A DNA stretch of 64,000 nt from Deltaproteobacteria bacterium (GTDB lineage: Bacteria > Myxococcota_A > Polyangia > Polyangiales > Ga0077539), in the NCBI GenBank assembly GCA_016218725.1, contig JACRDB010000067.1:1-64000 (forward strand), read 5' to 3'. This document shows, piece after piece, positions 32,790-39,635 of the stretch. Under the pieces are notes generated by a model. That model did no database searches and was not told where the DNA came from. It saw only the letters and a program-made list of their open reading frames with translations. The first letter of the stretch is position 1. Every line of letters begins with the position of its first letter. The position numbers were made by a program, and so were the translations under genes.

Positions 32790-34193
32790 ATGGTCGAGGT
32801 GGCGAGCCGGGGTCTTGAGGCGCTCCCTACGCTTGGGGGTGTGCCGCTCTTGGGGAGCTTCTGGGACGCGGTGCGGGACCCGTTGTTGCTCTTTGAGCGG
32901 TGTACGCGGCAGGGTGGGGACGGGACGCTCCTGCGCTTCGGGCCGTACCGGTACCTGGTGCTGCACACGCCGGAGGGGATCCACCGGGTGTTGGTGGAGA
33001 ACGCCAGGGCGTACCACAAGAGCCCGAACTACCGGGGCTTGAAGCTGGTGCTGGGCAACGGGTTGATCACCTCCGAGGGGGAGTTCTGGAAGCGGCAGCG
33101 CAAGCTCGCGCAGCCGGCGTTTCACCGGGAGCGCCTGGCGCTCCTGGCGGGGGCGATGGTGGAGGACACGGCGGCGATGCTGGAGGGCTGGGACGCCGAG
33201 GGCGACGGGGCCTTTGACCTGCACGCGGCGATGATGAAGCTCACGCTGCGGATCGTGGGGCACACGCTGTTCTCGACGGACGTGCAGGGGGACGCGGAGG
33301 CGGTGGGGCGGGCCTTCGGGGTGGCGATCCACCGGGCCAACGACGAGGCGACGGCGATCGTGCACCTGCCGGTGTGGGTGCCGACGCCGAGGAACCTGCG
33401 CTTCCGGTCGGCGATGGCGGTGCTCGACGGGATGGTGCACCGGATCATCGCGGAGCGGCGAGCGATGGCCGAGGCCGAGCGCCCGAAGGACCTCTTGACG
33501 ATGCTGATGGAGGCGCGGGACGACGCGGGGGCGGGGATGAGCGACGGGCAGCTCCGGGACGAGGTCCTGTCGCTGGTGGGCGCGGGGCATGAGACCACGG
33601 CCAACGCGCTGACGTGGACCTTCCACGTGCTGGGCGACCACCCGGAGGCGGCGCAGCGGATCGCCCACGAGGCCCTGGACGCCTTCGGCGAGCGCGCGCC
33701 GACGATGGAGGACCTGCCGAGGCTCGGGTACACCCGGCGGGTGGTGGAGGAGTGCATGAGGCTCTACCCGCCCGTGTGGGCGCTGGAGCGCATCGCCGTG
33801 GAGGACGACGTGGTGTGCGGGGTGCGGGTCCCGAAGGGGACGCTGGTGGGGGTGACGCCGTGGTGCCTGCACCGCGACCCGAGGTACTGGCCGGACCCGG
33901 AGCGCTTCGACCCCGAGCGCTTCACGCCGGAGGCGGTGGCGGCGCGGCCGAGGTACGCGTACCTGCCCTTCGGGGCGGGGCCGAGGGTGTGCATCGGGAA
34001 CAACTTCGCGATGATGGAGGCGCAGCTCCTGCTGGCGATGATCGCGCGGCGCTACCACTGCGAGCGCGCGCCCCTGCACCGGGTGGCGCTGGACCCGAGC
34101 GTCACGCTGCGCCCGCGGGACGGGCTGCCGATGGTGCGGCGGCGGCGGACGCCTCGGGCGGTCGCCGCGCGCTGGACGGCCGCGCGCGCGTGA
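32790..34193 (+). CDS. cytochrome P450 monooxygenase
   Basis: 467 residues from the ATG at 32790, chosen over ATG 32766 because GGAGGT sits 5 bases upstream and because 32766 lies inside the operator. The I-helix oxygen-binding motif GAGHETTAN is near 263, ExxR (EECMR) near 320, PERF (DPERFDPERF) near 370-380, and the heme loop FGAGPRVCIGN near 394-404 with the Cys ligand at about 400. The N-terminal LLGSFWDAVRDPLLLFERC and FLPFG-type arrangement resemble CYP4/CYP102-like fatty-acid or sterol P450s; there is no fused reductase. It is controlled by the adjacent TetR. Its stop overlaps a small reading frame (GTGA). Confidence 0.95.
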   Translation: MVEVASRGLEALPTLGGVPLLGSFWDAVRDPLLLFERCTRQGGDGTLLRFGPYRYLVLHTPEGIHRVLVENARAYHKSPNYRGLKLVLGNGLITSEGEFWKRQRKLAQPAFHRERLALLAGAMVEDTAAMLEGWDAEGDGAFDLHAAMMKLTLRIVGHTLFSTDVQGDAEAVGRAFGVAIHRANDEATAIVHLPVWVPTPRNLRFRSAMAVLDGMVHRIIAERRAMAEAERPKDLLTMLMEARDDAGAGMSDGQLRDEVLSLVGAGHETTANALTWTFHVLGDHPEAAQRIAHEALDAFGERAPTMEDLPRLGYTRRVVEECMRLYPPVWALERIAVEDDVVCGVRVPKGTLVGVTPWCLHRDPRYWPDPERFDPERFTPEAVAARPRYAYLPFGAGPRVCIGNNFAMMEAQLLLAMIARRYHCERAPLHRVALDPSVTLRPRDGLPMVRRRRTPRAVAARWTAARA

Positions 34194-34294
34194 GCGATCC
34201 CGGCGACGACGTCGAGCGCTACGGCGCCACGCTGCTCCACGCGCTGCGCGCAGCGGACGCCGTCGCCAGGGCGCTCGCGCACAAAGTGCCGTGA
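34190..34294 (+). CDS. possible small protein coupled to the P450 gene
   Basis: 34 residues (MSDPGDDVERYG then a helical stretch rich in Ala, Leu, Arg and His). The GTG start overlaps the P450 stop (GTGA), the same junction used by many true gene pairs in this window. It ends within a hairpin (34291-34308). It is too short to judge by codon statistics and has no recognised family. It could be an accessory peptide of the P450 or chance. Confidence 0.35.
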   Translation: MSDPGDDVERYGATLLHALRAADAVARALAHKVP

Positions 34295-34338
34295 CCCCTT
34301 TGGGTCACACTTGCGAGCGCCTGCGGCGGTGCTATGGA
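34291..34338 (+). promoter_or_regulatory. inverted repeat and promoter before the Cys-rich peptide gene
   Basis: GTGACCC (34291-34297) and GGGTCAC (34302-34308) form a perfect 7-bp inverted repeat with a 4-base loop. Three bases later TTGCGA (34311-34316) and TATGGA (34333-34338), 16 bases apart, make a plausible promoter. The inverted repeat could be an operator just upstream of -35, or the terminator of the P450 transcript. Confidence 0.45.
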
Positions 34339-34359
34339 CTCCTCACAACGAGGTGCGCG

Positions 34360-34521
34360 ATGAAGACGTTGCGATCAGGCAAGCTCAAGAACATCACCGT
34401 CGAGGCCTCGGCTCCGCGGCTCACCGCGGAGCGCCCGAGCGGAGACCTCCGCTGCTGCGGCGACCTCCGGTGCTGCGGTGACGTGCGGCACTGCGGCGAC
34501 TCCTCCCGCGACCAGAAGTAG
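34360..34521 (+). CDS. 53-residue Cys-rich peptide, candidate RiPP precursor
   Basis: MKTLRSGKLKNITVEASAPR starts a leader-like, basic/polar segment. The C-terminal part holds near-repeats GDLRCC, GDLRCC, GDVRHC and GDSS, with five cysteines in 14 residues. There is no signal peptide. GAGG lies upstream of the ATG (34350-34353), and a promoter-like pair at 34311-34338 precedes it. It is followed by five tandem hairpins and an adenylate-forming enzyme gene. A leader plus repetitive Cys core next to a P450 and an ATP-dependent ligase is the typical look of a ribosomally made, modified peptide. A small metal-binding protein is the alternative. I do not recognise the family. Confidence 0.55.
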   Translation: MKTLRSGKLKNITVEASAPRLTAERPSGDLRCCGDLRCCGDVRHCGDSSRDQK

Positions 34522-34524
34522 CCC

Positions 34525-34639
34525 CCGACGGCGTGAGCCGTCGGTCCCCAGACGGCGTGAGCCGTCGGTCCCCAGACGGCGTGAGCCGTCGGTCCCCAGA
34601 CGGCGTGAGCCGTCAGCCTCCGACGATGTAGGTCGTCGG
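34525..34639 (+). repeat. five tandem hairpins (four 24-bp repeats plus a variant)
   Basis: Units at 34527-34550, 34551-34574, 34575-34598 and 34599-34614 each contain GACGGC-GTGA-GCCGTC, a perfect 6-bp stem (8 bp in the first) closed by GTGA, a GNRA-type tetraloop. A fifth hairpin at 34620-34639 has a different stem of 7 bp (CCGACGA...TCGTCGG) with a 6-base loop. They fill the gap between the Cys-rich peptide gene and the ligase gene. They could act as a transcript attenuator or stabiliser that lowers ligase expression relative to the peptide, or be a repeat family. Confidence 0.85.
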
Positions 34640-34653
34640 CCCGCGTCGACGCC

Positions 34654-35997
34654 GTGAACGCCCTCGACCTCGCCCTGGTTCTCTGGAAGCGCCGGGCCCT
34701 CCGCCCGAGGGAGCGCTGGCCTCGCGCGCGGCTCGACGCGCACAGGGCGCGCGCCCTCGCGGCGCTCCGAGCGTTCGCGAGGGCGCGCTCGCCGTTCTAC
34801 CGCAGCGCCTGGGAGGGCCTGGAGGGAGCGCCGCTGGAGGCCCTCCCGGTGGTCACCAAGGGGACCCTGAACGAGCGCTTCGACGAGATGCTCACGGACC
34901 GCACGCTGCGCCTGGCGGCCCTGAGGGGTCACCTGGGGCGCTCGGCGGAGGCGCTCTTCGCGGGGCGCTACCACGTCGCGGCGACGTCCGGCAGCTCGGG
35001 GGTGCAGGCGGTGGTGCCGACGACCCGCGGCGAGTTCACCACGGTGATCGCGTCCTACGGGCGAGCGAGCGAGTGGACCGGGCTCCGGCTGGGGCCTGGG
35101 CGCCGCACGCGGCTGGCCGTGGTGAGCTCGCTGGCGCCGTACCACCAGAGCCTCCAGGTAGGCCGCGCCGTCGAGAGCCCCTTCGTCGAGACCGCGCGCT
35201 TCGACGCCGGACAGCCGCTGGGGGAGATCCTTGCCGGGCTCCAGCGGTTCCAGCCCGAGGTGCTGGTGGCCTACGCCTCGGTCGTGCGGATGCTCGCCGA
35301 GGAGCAGCTCGCCGGGCGCCTCGGCATCCGTCCCCGGGCGGTGAACAGCGCCTCCGAGGTGCTGACCGCCGAGGCCCGGGCCCGCGCCACCGAGGCGTGG
35401 GGGGTCGCGCCGTTCGAGGTGTACGCGGCGACGGAGACCGGCGGCATCGCCGCGGAGTGTGAGCGCCACGCCGGGATGCACCTCTTCGAGGACCTTGTGA
35501 TCACCGAGGTGGTGGACGCGCAATACCGCCCGGTGCCCGAAGGGAGCACCGGCGAGAGGCTGCTGGTCACCGTGCTCTTCTCGCGGACGCTGCCGCTGGT
35601 CCGCTACGAGCTGACGGACCGCGTGCGCGCGGCGACCCGCGCGTGCGCCTGCGGCCGCACCTTCCGGTTGCTCGAGGCCGTGGAGGGGCGCGCCGACGAC
35701 GTGCTCGTGCTCCCGGCGCCGGACGGCCGTCCGGTGCGGGTGCACCCGGTGGTGTTCGAGGGCGCGCTGGACCTCTTGCACGCGCGGGCGTGGCAGGTGC
35801 GGCAGACCGCGCGTGGGCTCGAGGTCCGCGTGGCGGCGCCGTCCGTGGACGCCGAGGTGGTCCGCGGGCGGCTGGCCGAGGCGCTGCGCCGCGCGGGCGC
35901 GGCGCCGGTAGTGGTGGACGTGACGGCGGTGCCAGAGCTTCCCGCGGCGGCCTCGGGCAAGCGCCCGCTGGTCGTCGCGCTCCGCCCGGCGCCGTGA
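34654..35997 (+). CDS. adenylate-forming enzyme of the F390 synthetase/PaaK-like class
   Basis: 447 residues from GTG at 34654; ribosome binding is weak. It has the AMP-binding P-loop VAATSGSSGVQAV (about 110), the motif VYAATETGGIAAEC (about 264-277), and PLVRYELTDRV with a Cys-rich turn RACACGRTF (about 329-337), seen in coenzyme F390 synthetases and phenylacetate-CoA ligases. A C-terminal domain of about 100 residues ends in the catalytic lysine region (AASGKRPLVV). It should activate a carboxylate as an acyl-adenylate, then transfer it to an acceptor. Its neighbours (Cys-rich peptide, P450) suggest a peptide or small-molecule pathway. The F390 cofactor itself is not indicated. Confidence 0.82.
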   Translation: MNALDLALVLWKRRALRPRERWPRARLDAHRARALAALRAFARARSPFYRSAWEGLEGAPLEALPVVTKGTLNERFDEMLTDRTLRLAALRGHLGRSAEALFAGRYHVAATSGSSGVQAVVPTTRGEFTTVIASYGRASEWTGLRLGPGRRTRLAVVSSLAPYHQSLQVGRAVESPFVETARFDAGQPLGEILAGLQRFQPEVLVAYASVVRMLAEEQLAGRLGIRPRAVNSASEVLTAEARARATEAWGVAPFEVYAATETGGIAAECERHAGMHLFEDLVITEVVDAQYRPVPEGSTGERLLVTVLFSRTLPLVRYELTDRVRAATRACACGRTFRLLEAVEGRADDVLVLPAPDGRPVRVHPVVFEGALDLLHARAWQVRQTARGLEVRVAAPSVDAEVVRGRLAEALRRAGAAPVVVDVTAVPELPAAASGKRPLVVALRPAP

Positions 35998-36032
35998 TGG
36001 GATGCGTTCGGCTCCCCGCGGCCGTGGGGTCG

Positions 36033-36353
36033 CTACCCTCCGGCGTCGGCGCAGACGCTCCCGAGCCTGCAGGTCGGGAAGTGCCCGTGCGCGTCGGTGC
36101 AGCACACCCGGCCGGCGCCGCACGGCGGGTCGCACGTCGCGCCGCCGTCGCCCGCCTCCGCGGAGGCGTCGCCCAGGGCGTCCACGGGGCGGTCTGGCGT
36201 CGAGGCGTCGCCGACGGTGCCCGCGTCCAGGGAAGCTCCATCGACCCGCTCCCCGCCGGCGTCGGTGTGCCCGTGCGGGTCACTGCCATCGCCGGAGCAC
36301 GCGGCCAACGCAGTAAAGATCACCACCTCCAACGGTCCGTGCAGTCGGTGCAT
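36033..36353 (-). CDS. small Cys-rich lipoprotein
   Basis: 106 residues. Lipoprotein signal FTALAAC (Cys19), then an Asp/Ala/Gly-rich linker typical of this genome, then a C-terminal knot CDPPCGAGRVCCTDAHGHFPTC...C with seven cysteines. It is divergent from the beta-propeller gene, sharing a 129-bp intergenic region with a 9-bp inverted repeat. Its function is unknown. Confidence 0.65.
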   Translation of the reverse strand: MHRLHGPLEVVIFTALAACSGDGSDPHGHTDAGGERVDGASLDAGTVGDASTPDRPVDALGDASAEAGDGGATCDPPCGAGRVCCTDAHGHFPTCRLGSVCADAGG

Positions 36354-36388
36354 CGCGAAGGGTCTCCCGCTCGGGTCCTAGCACCGCG

Positions 36389-36418
36389 TGTGCCACGACG
36401 GCCGGTGTGCGTGGCACA
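36389..36418. promoter_or_regulatory. 9-bp inverted repeat in divergent promoter region
   Basis: TGTGCCACG (36389-36397) and CGTGGCACA (36410-36418) are perfect reverse complements with a 12-base spacer. They lie between the divergent starts at 36353 (minus) and 36483 (plus). Spacing and symmetry fit a dimeric regulator. The half-site differs from the TetR operator at 32757. Confidence 0.5.
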
Positions 36419-36482
36419 TGATGGCGGTCAAGGCGCCAGGCAGCCCCGGGGCTACGGCAATGTGAGGAGGTCTCCAATATCC

Positions 36483-37556
36483 ATGCACACCCGCAGTTGG
36501 ATCATCGTAGCGATCGCCGCAGCGGTGGCCTGCGCCCAGGAGGACGCGCCGGTCGCGTTGGGCTCCAAGGTCTACGTCGCCGACGAGGAGAGCGGTACGC
36601 TCTCGGTGATCGACCACCGCACCCGCCAGCGTCTGCGCGTGTTTGATTTGAACGTCACGGAGGGCCCGGCGCCGCGGCGCGTCACCCTGCACAACGTCCA
36701 GGCCGCGCCCGACGGGCGCTCGGTGTGGGTCACCGCGGTCGGGCGGGGCGATGCCCACGGCGACGCGGGCCACGGAGAGGAGCCCCTGGAGGAGGTCGTG
36801 GTGCTCGACCCGCGGACGGACACGGTCACCGCCCGCGTCGCGCTTGGCTCCGGGCTGCACCTGGCCCACGTGGTGCTCGACGCCGCGTCGCGGTACGCCT
36901 ACGTCTCCGCAAACGAGGCCAGCCAGGTCCTGCGCATTGATGCCAACATTCGCCAGGTGGTGGCTCGCTATGACCTCGGCGCTGGCCGCGGCCCGCACGG
37001 GATGCGCTTCTGCGGTGACCGGCTCTACGTGGCCAACATGGGGGGCAGGAGCCTGTCGGTGATCGACCCGGCCGTGGGCTCGGTGCGCGAGGTGCCCGTG
37101 GGCGGCGTCGCCGTGCAGACCGCCTGCGCCGCGGGCGGGCGCTACGTGTTCGCATCGCTCTACGACACCCGCGAGGTGGTGCGCCTGGACGTGGCCTCCG
37201 GGGCGCTCGTGCGCGTCGCGCTGCCCGCGGGGGCGCAGGGACCGGTGCAGCTCTACCCGGGGCGTGACGGGATGATCTTCGTCTGCGACCAGGGTATCCT
37301 GATGAGCCGCCCGGCGTCCAACCTGCTCTTCGAACTGGATGCCGAGCGCGCGGAGGTGCTCGCGACGGTCGAGGTCGGCCGCGGCGCCCACGGCGTGGTG
37401 CTGAGCGACGACGGCGCCACCGCGTTCGTCACCAACGTCGCCGACGACACGGTGTCCGTTGTGGACACGGCGAGCCGTCGGGCCGTCGCCACCGTCGCCG
37501 TTGGGCGCGCGCCCAATGGCATCGCCCACTGGCACGTGTCAGGCGGGATGCCGTAG
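36483..37556 (+). CDS. YVTN-type beta-propeller lipoprotein
   Basis: 357 residues. The signal peptide ends in a lipobox-like AVAC (MHTRSWIIVAIAAAVAC). Seven propeller blades follow, marked by KVYVADEESGTLSVIDH, RSVWVTAVG, RYAYVSANEASQVLRIDA, RLYVANMGGRSLSVIDPA, RYVFASLYDTREVVRLD and TAFVTNVADDTVSVVDTA. A His/Gly-rich loop (DAHGDAGHGEEP) sits in the second blade and could bind metal. GAGGAGGT at 36464-36471 is the ribosome binding site, 11 bases before the ATG. It is the second propeller of this type in the window (compare 28754-29827). Confidence 0.82.
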   Translation: MHTRSWIIVAIAAAVACAQEDAPVALGSKVYVADEESGTLSVIDHRTRQRLRVFDLNVTEGPAPRRVTLHNVQAAPDGRSVWVTAVGRGDAHGDAGHGEEPLEEVVVLDPRTDTVTARVALGSGLHLAHVVLDAASRYAYVSANEASQVLRIDANIRQVVARYDLGAGRGPHGMRFCGDRLYVANMGGRSLSVIDPAVGSVREVPVGGVAVQTACAAGGRYVFASLYDTREVVRLDVASGALVRVALPAGAQGPVQLYPGRDGMIFVCDQGILMSRPASNLLFELDAERAEVLATVEVGRGAHGVVLSDDGATAFVTNVADDTVSVVDTASRRAVATVAVGRAPNGIAHWHVSGGMP

Positions 37557-37565
37557 CCGCAGGGA

Positions 37566-37606
37566 CTGTGACCGCGCGGGTCACAGCCGTGACGGACGCG
37601 GTCACG
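37566..37606 (+). terminator. two adjacent hairpins after the beta-propeller gene
   Basis: CTGTGACC (37566-37573) pairs with GGTCACAG (37579-37586), an 8-bp stem with a 5-base loop. CGTGAC (37588-37593) pairs with GTCACG (37601-37606). Both use the GTGAC/GTCAC core also seen at 34291-34308. They follow the stop by 9 bp and could terminate both converging genes. There is no T tract. Confidence 0.5.
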
Positions 37607-37640
37607 CCTCGCGGCAACGGCCCCCCGGGCCGCGGCCCTG

Positions 37641-38831
37641 CTAACCCGCGACGCCGCCGGAGCCCCCGCGGATGGCGGGCGCTCCGGCGGGCGCAGGGGC
37701 GGGCCTCTGCGCCGCGGGAGGAGTCATGGCGTGGCGATCTTCGGGGGGGAGCTCACGGCCCGTGACGCCCCGGCGGGCGAGCACGGCGCGGAGCGATGCG
37801 TATTGTGCGTCCGTGGTGGAGGCGGTGGCCATGGCCTGGACGATGGCGCCGTGGGTGCCCTCGGCGGGGAGCCCGGCGAGCTGGTCGAGCACGGGGGTGC
37901 TCAGGAGCCCCGGGGTGTCGGGTCTGGTGGCGGCGGTGAAGAGCACGGCCAGGACAGCGCTTCGGACGTCGGGGCGGGCGCGGGTGACGGCGCCCCAGCC
38001 CTGGGAGAAGGTGGACCACTCAGGGTGCGAGAGGTGCCTGGTGAGGAGCACGTTGCACCCGTAGGGTGGGGCGCTCGCGCTGGTGGCCACCAGGTGGAAG
38101 CACCAGAAGCGCAGGCCCACCTGCACGGTGCGGGGCTCCAGGTCCGCGGGGGGCGTCGGGTCCCCGAGGGCCTCGGCGAGGGCCCGGGAGACAGGCTCCG
38201 GGGTGCTGTCCACCAGGGCCTGGAGCTCGCCGCGGGCGGCGTCCTCCTCGGCGTGCTCGGCGAGCACCGAGAGGGCGGCGAGGCGCCCGATCTCGCAGGA
38301 ATCGCAAGCGGGGCTCTCGCATGCGCCCTGGTCGGAGACGGGCTCGCAGCGGCCGAGGGCCTCGATGATGGCGTGGCGGGCGGCGGGGCAGCCCTGCTCT
38401 GCGGACATGGTCACCACGCGGCGCTGGCCTACGGCGAGGGTGGTGTCGCGCAGGGCGAGGGCGAGGACGGCGGTGCACAGGGGCGAGTAGCCCGCGCAGG
38501 AGGCGCGGTGGGCGAGGCCCGCGGTGCAGTGCTCCAGGGGGTAGGAGCCGTCGGGGCGCATGCGGGCGACGAAGTCCTCGCGGGCGTCGGCGGGGGCGGA
38601 CATGAAGCGCCCGCGGAAGCGGGCCTCCTGGCTGGGCCTTGCGCGCTGACGCCAGGTGAGCTCGAGCACGGCGGAGCACCCCCGGCAGGTGTCGTCTGTG
38701 CAGGTGGGGGTGGCCGAGCGGAACCCGGGGTCCCCGCGGCAGAGGGTCCAGGGGTCGCGCTTGCGGCAGCCCGCGAGGAGCGCAGCGCAGAGGGCCACGG
38801 CGACGACGGAGGGCTGCGCGCGCAGGTGCAT
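37641..38831 (-). CDS. Cys-rich lipoprotein of unknown function
   Basis: 396 residues from the ATG at 38831, giving a lipoprotein signal (VVAVALCAALLAGC). The longer upstream frame is an out-of-phase overlap with the next gene. The protein has about 20 cysteines, several in close pairs (CTDDTCRGC, CESPACDSC), and HEAT-like helical stretches in the C-terminal half (VRSAVLAVLFTAATR, GAIVQAMATASTTDAQYASLRAVLARRGV). It is probably extracytoplasmic and disulfide-bonded. The C-terminus is a Pro/Ala/Gly tail. No family is recognised. Confidence 0.7.
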   Translation of the reverse strand: MHLRAQPSVVAVALCAALLAGCRKRDPWTLCRGDPGFRSATPTCTDDTCRGCSAVLELTWRQRARPSQEARFRGRFMSAPADAREDFVARMRPDGSYPLEHCTAGLAHRASCAGYSPLCTAVLALALRDTTLAVGQRRVVTMSAEQGCPAARHAIIEALGRCEPVSDQGACESPACDSCEIGRLAALSVLAEHAEEDAARGELQALVDSTPEPVSRALAEALGDPTPPADLEPRTVQVGLRFWCFHLVATSASAPPYGCNVLLTRHLSHPEWSTFSQGWGAVTRARPDVRSAVLAVLFTAATRPDTPGLLSTPVLDQLAGLPAEGTHGAIVQAMATASTTDAQYASLRAVLARRGVTGRELPPEDRHAMTPPAAQRPAPAPAGAPAIRGGSGGVAG

Positions 38832-38905
38832 GGCGGTGGGACCAAAGGTGCCACGGATCGGCGCCGGGGTGCAGCCCCTACGGGCGCTCGCCGGGGCCGT
38901 TGGTC

Positions 38906-39529
38906 CTACAGCGCCCAGAGCGCGGCCAGGTCGAGCTCCAGGGCCTCGAAGGGCTCGGCCAGGACCCTGGCGTCCCCTTCGTAGGTGTCCACCAGGGTGT
39001 AGCGGTCTCGCACCCCCGCGGGGGTCTCCTGCGTGGTGAGGGCGTAGACCTCCAGGGTGCGCAGCTCCGGGGACAGGAGCCAGACGTGACCAATCCTCTC
39101 CCGCCGCCAGACGCGCATCTTCCTGCCGCGGTCCAGGGCCTCGGTGGAGGCCGACAGCACCTCGCAGACCCAATCCGCCGCGACCGCGAGGAACGCAGGC
39201 GCGTCGTCGTTGAAGCCGTCCGCGGGGAACCTCTCCCGGCGCCACCCGGCGAGGTCCGGGGCTACGATGTCGGGAAGGTGGCCCAGGTGCAGCTCCGGCT
39301 CCGGGAGCAACACCCACCCGCCAGGGGCGCCAGGGTCATCATCAAAGGGGCCCAGGTGCCGCAGGAGCCTCCCCGCTCCGCGCTGGTGCCGCGGACGGGG
39401 CCGGGGCATCACCGAGAGCTCCCCGTCCACCACCTGCGCGGTCATCGTCTCGGGGGCGCCCAGGTAGCCCTCCACCACCTCGGGCCGAAGGTTCGGGAAG
39501 CGGGGGCCGAGCGCGGGCGCGACGGTCAT
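38906..39529 (-). CDS. Uma2-family (DUF820) restriction-endonuclease-like protein
   Basis: 207 residues. The N-terminus reads TVAPALGPRFPNLRPEVVEGYLGAPETMTAQVVDGEL and leads to the PD-(D/E)XK core typical of Uma2: LPDIVAPDLAGWRRER, WVCEVLSAST, and WRRERIGHVWLLSPELRTLEVYAL. Uma2 proteins are widespread in cyanobacteria and myxobacteria, and their biological role is unsettled. The start ATG at 39529 is the first one consistent with the domain. It stands alone on the minus strand, with 106 bp to the next gene. Confidence 0.88.
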   Translation of the reverse strand: MTVAPALGPRFPNLRPEVVEGYLGAPETMTAQVVDGELSVMPRPRPRHQRGAGRLLRHLGPFDDDPGAPGGWVLLPEPELHLGHLPDIVAPDLAGWRRERFPADGFNDDAPAFLAVAADWVCEVLSASTEALDRGRKMRVWRRERIGHVWLLSPELRTLEVYALTTQETPAGVRDRYTLVDTYEGDARVLAEPFEALELDLAALWAL

Positions 39530-39635
39530 GGGACCCCATCGTAGCGCCTTGCGCTCACCCTCGGAATAGCCGCTCTCCGGCGAAGGTCGGAGCGGTGGAT
39601 CCATGCGGCGTCTTCCGTGTACCTTCGCGGGTTGG

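Noticed and set aside
34525..34639. Short regular repeats that might be read as a CRISPR array
   Set aside because: Units are contiguous with no unique spacers of constant length, no leader and no cas genes; they are self-complementary hairpins.
36000..37556. Extended frame of about 640 codons starting within the ligase gene
   Set aside because: Its first part is an out-of-frame reading of the ligase end and of the antisense lipoprotein; the true start is the ATG at 36483 with its own ribosome binding site and signal peptide.
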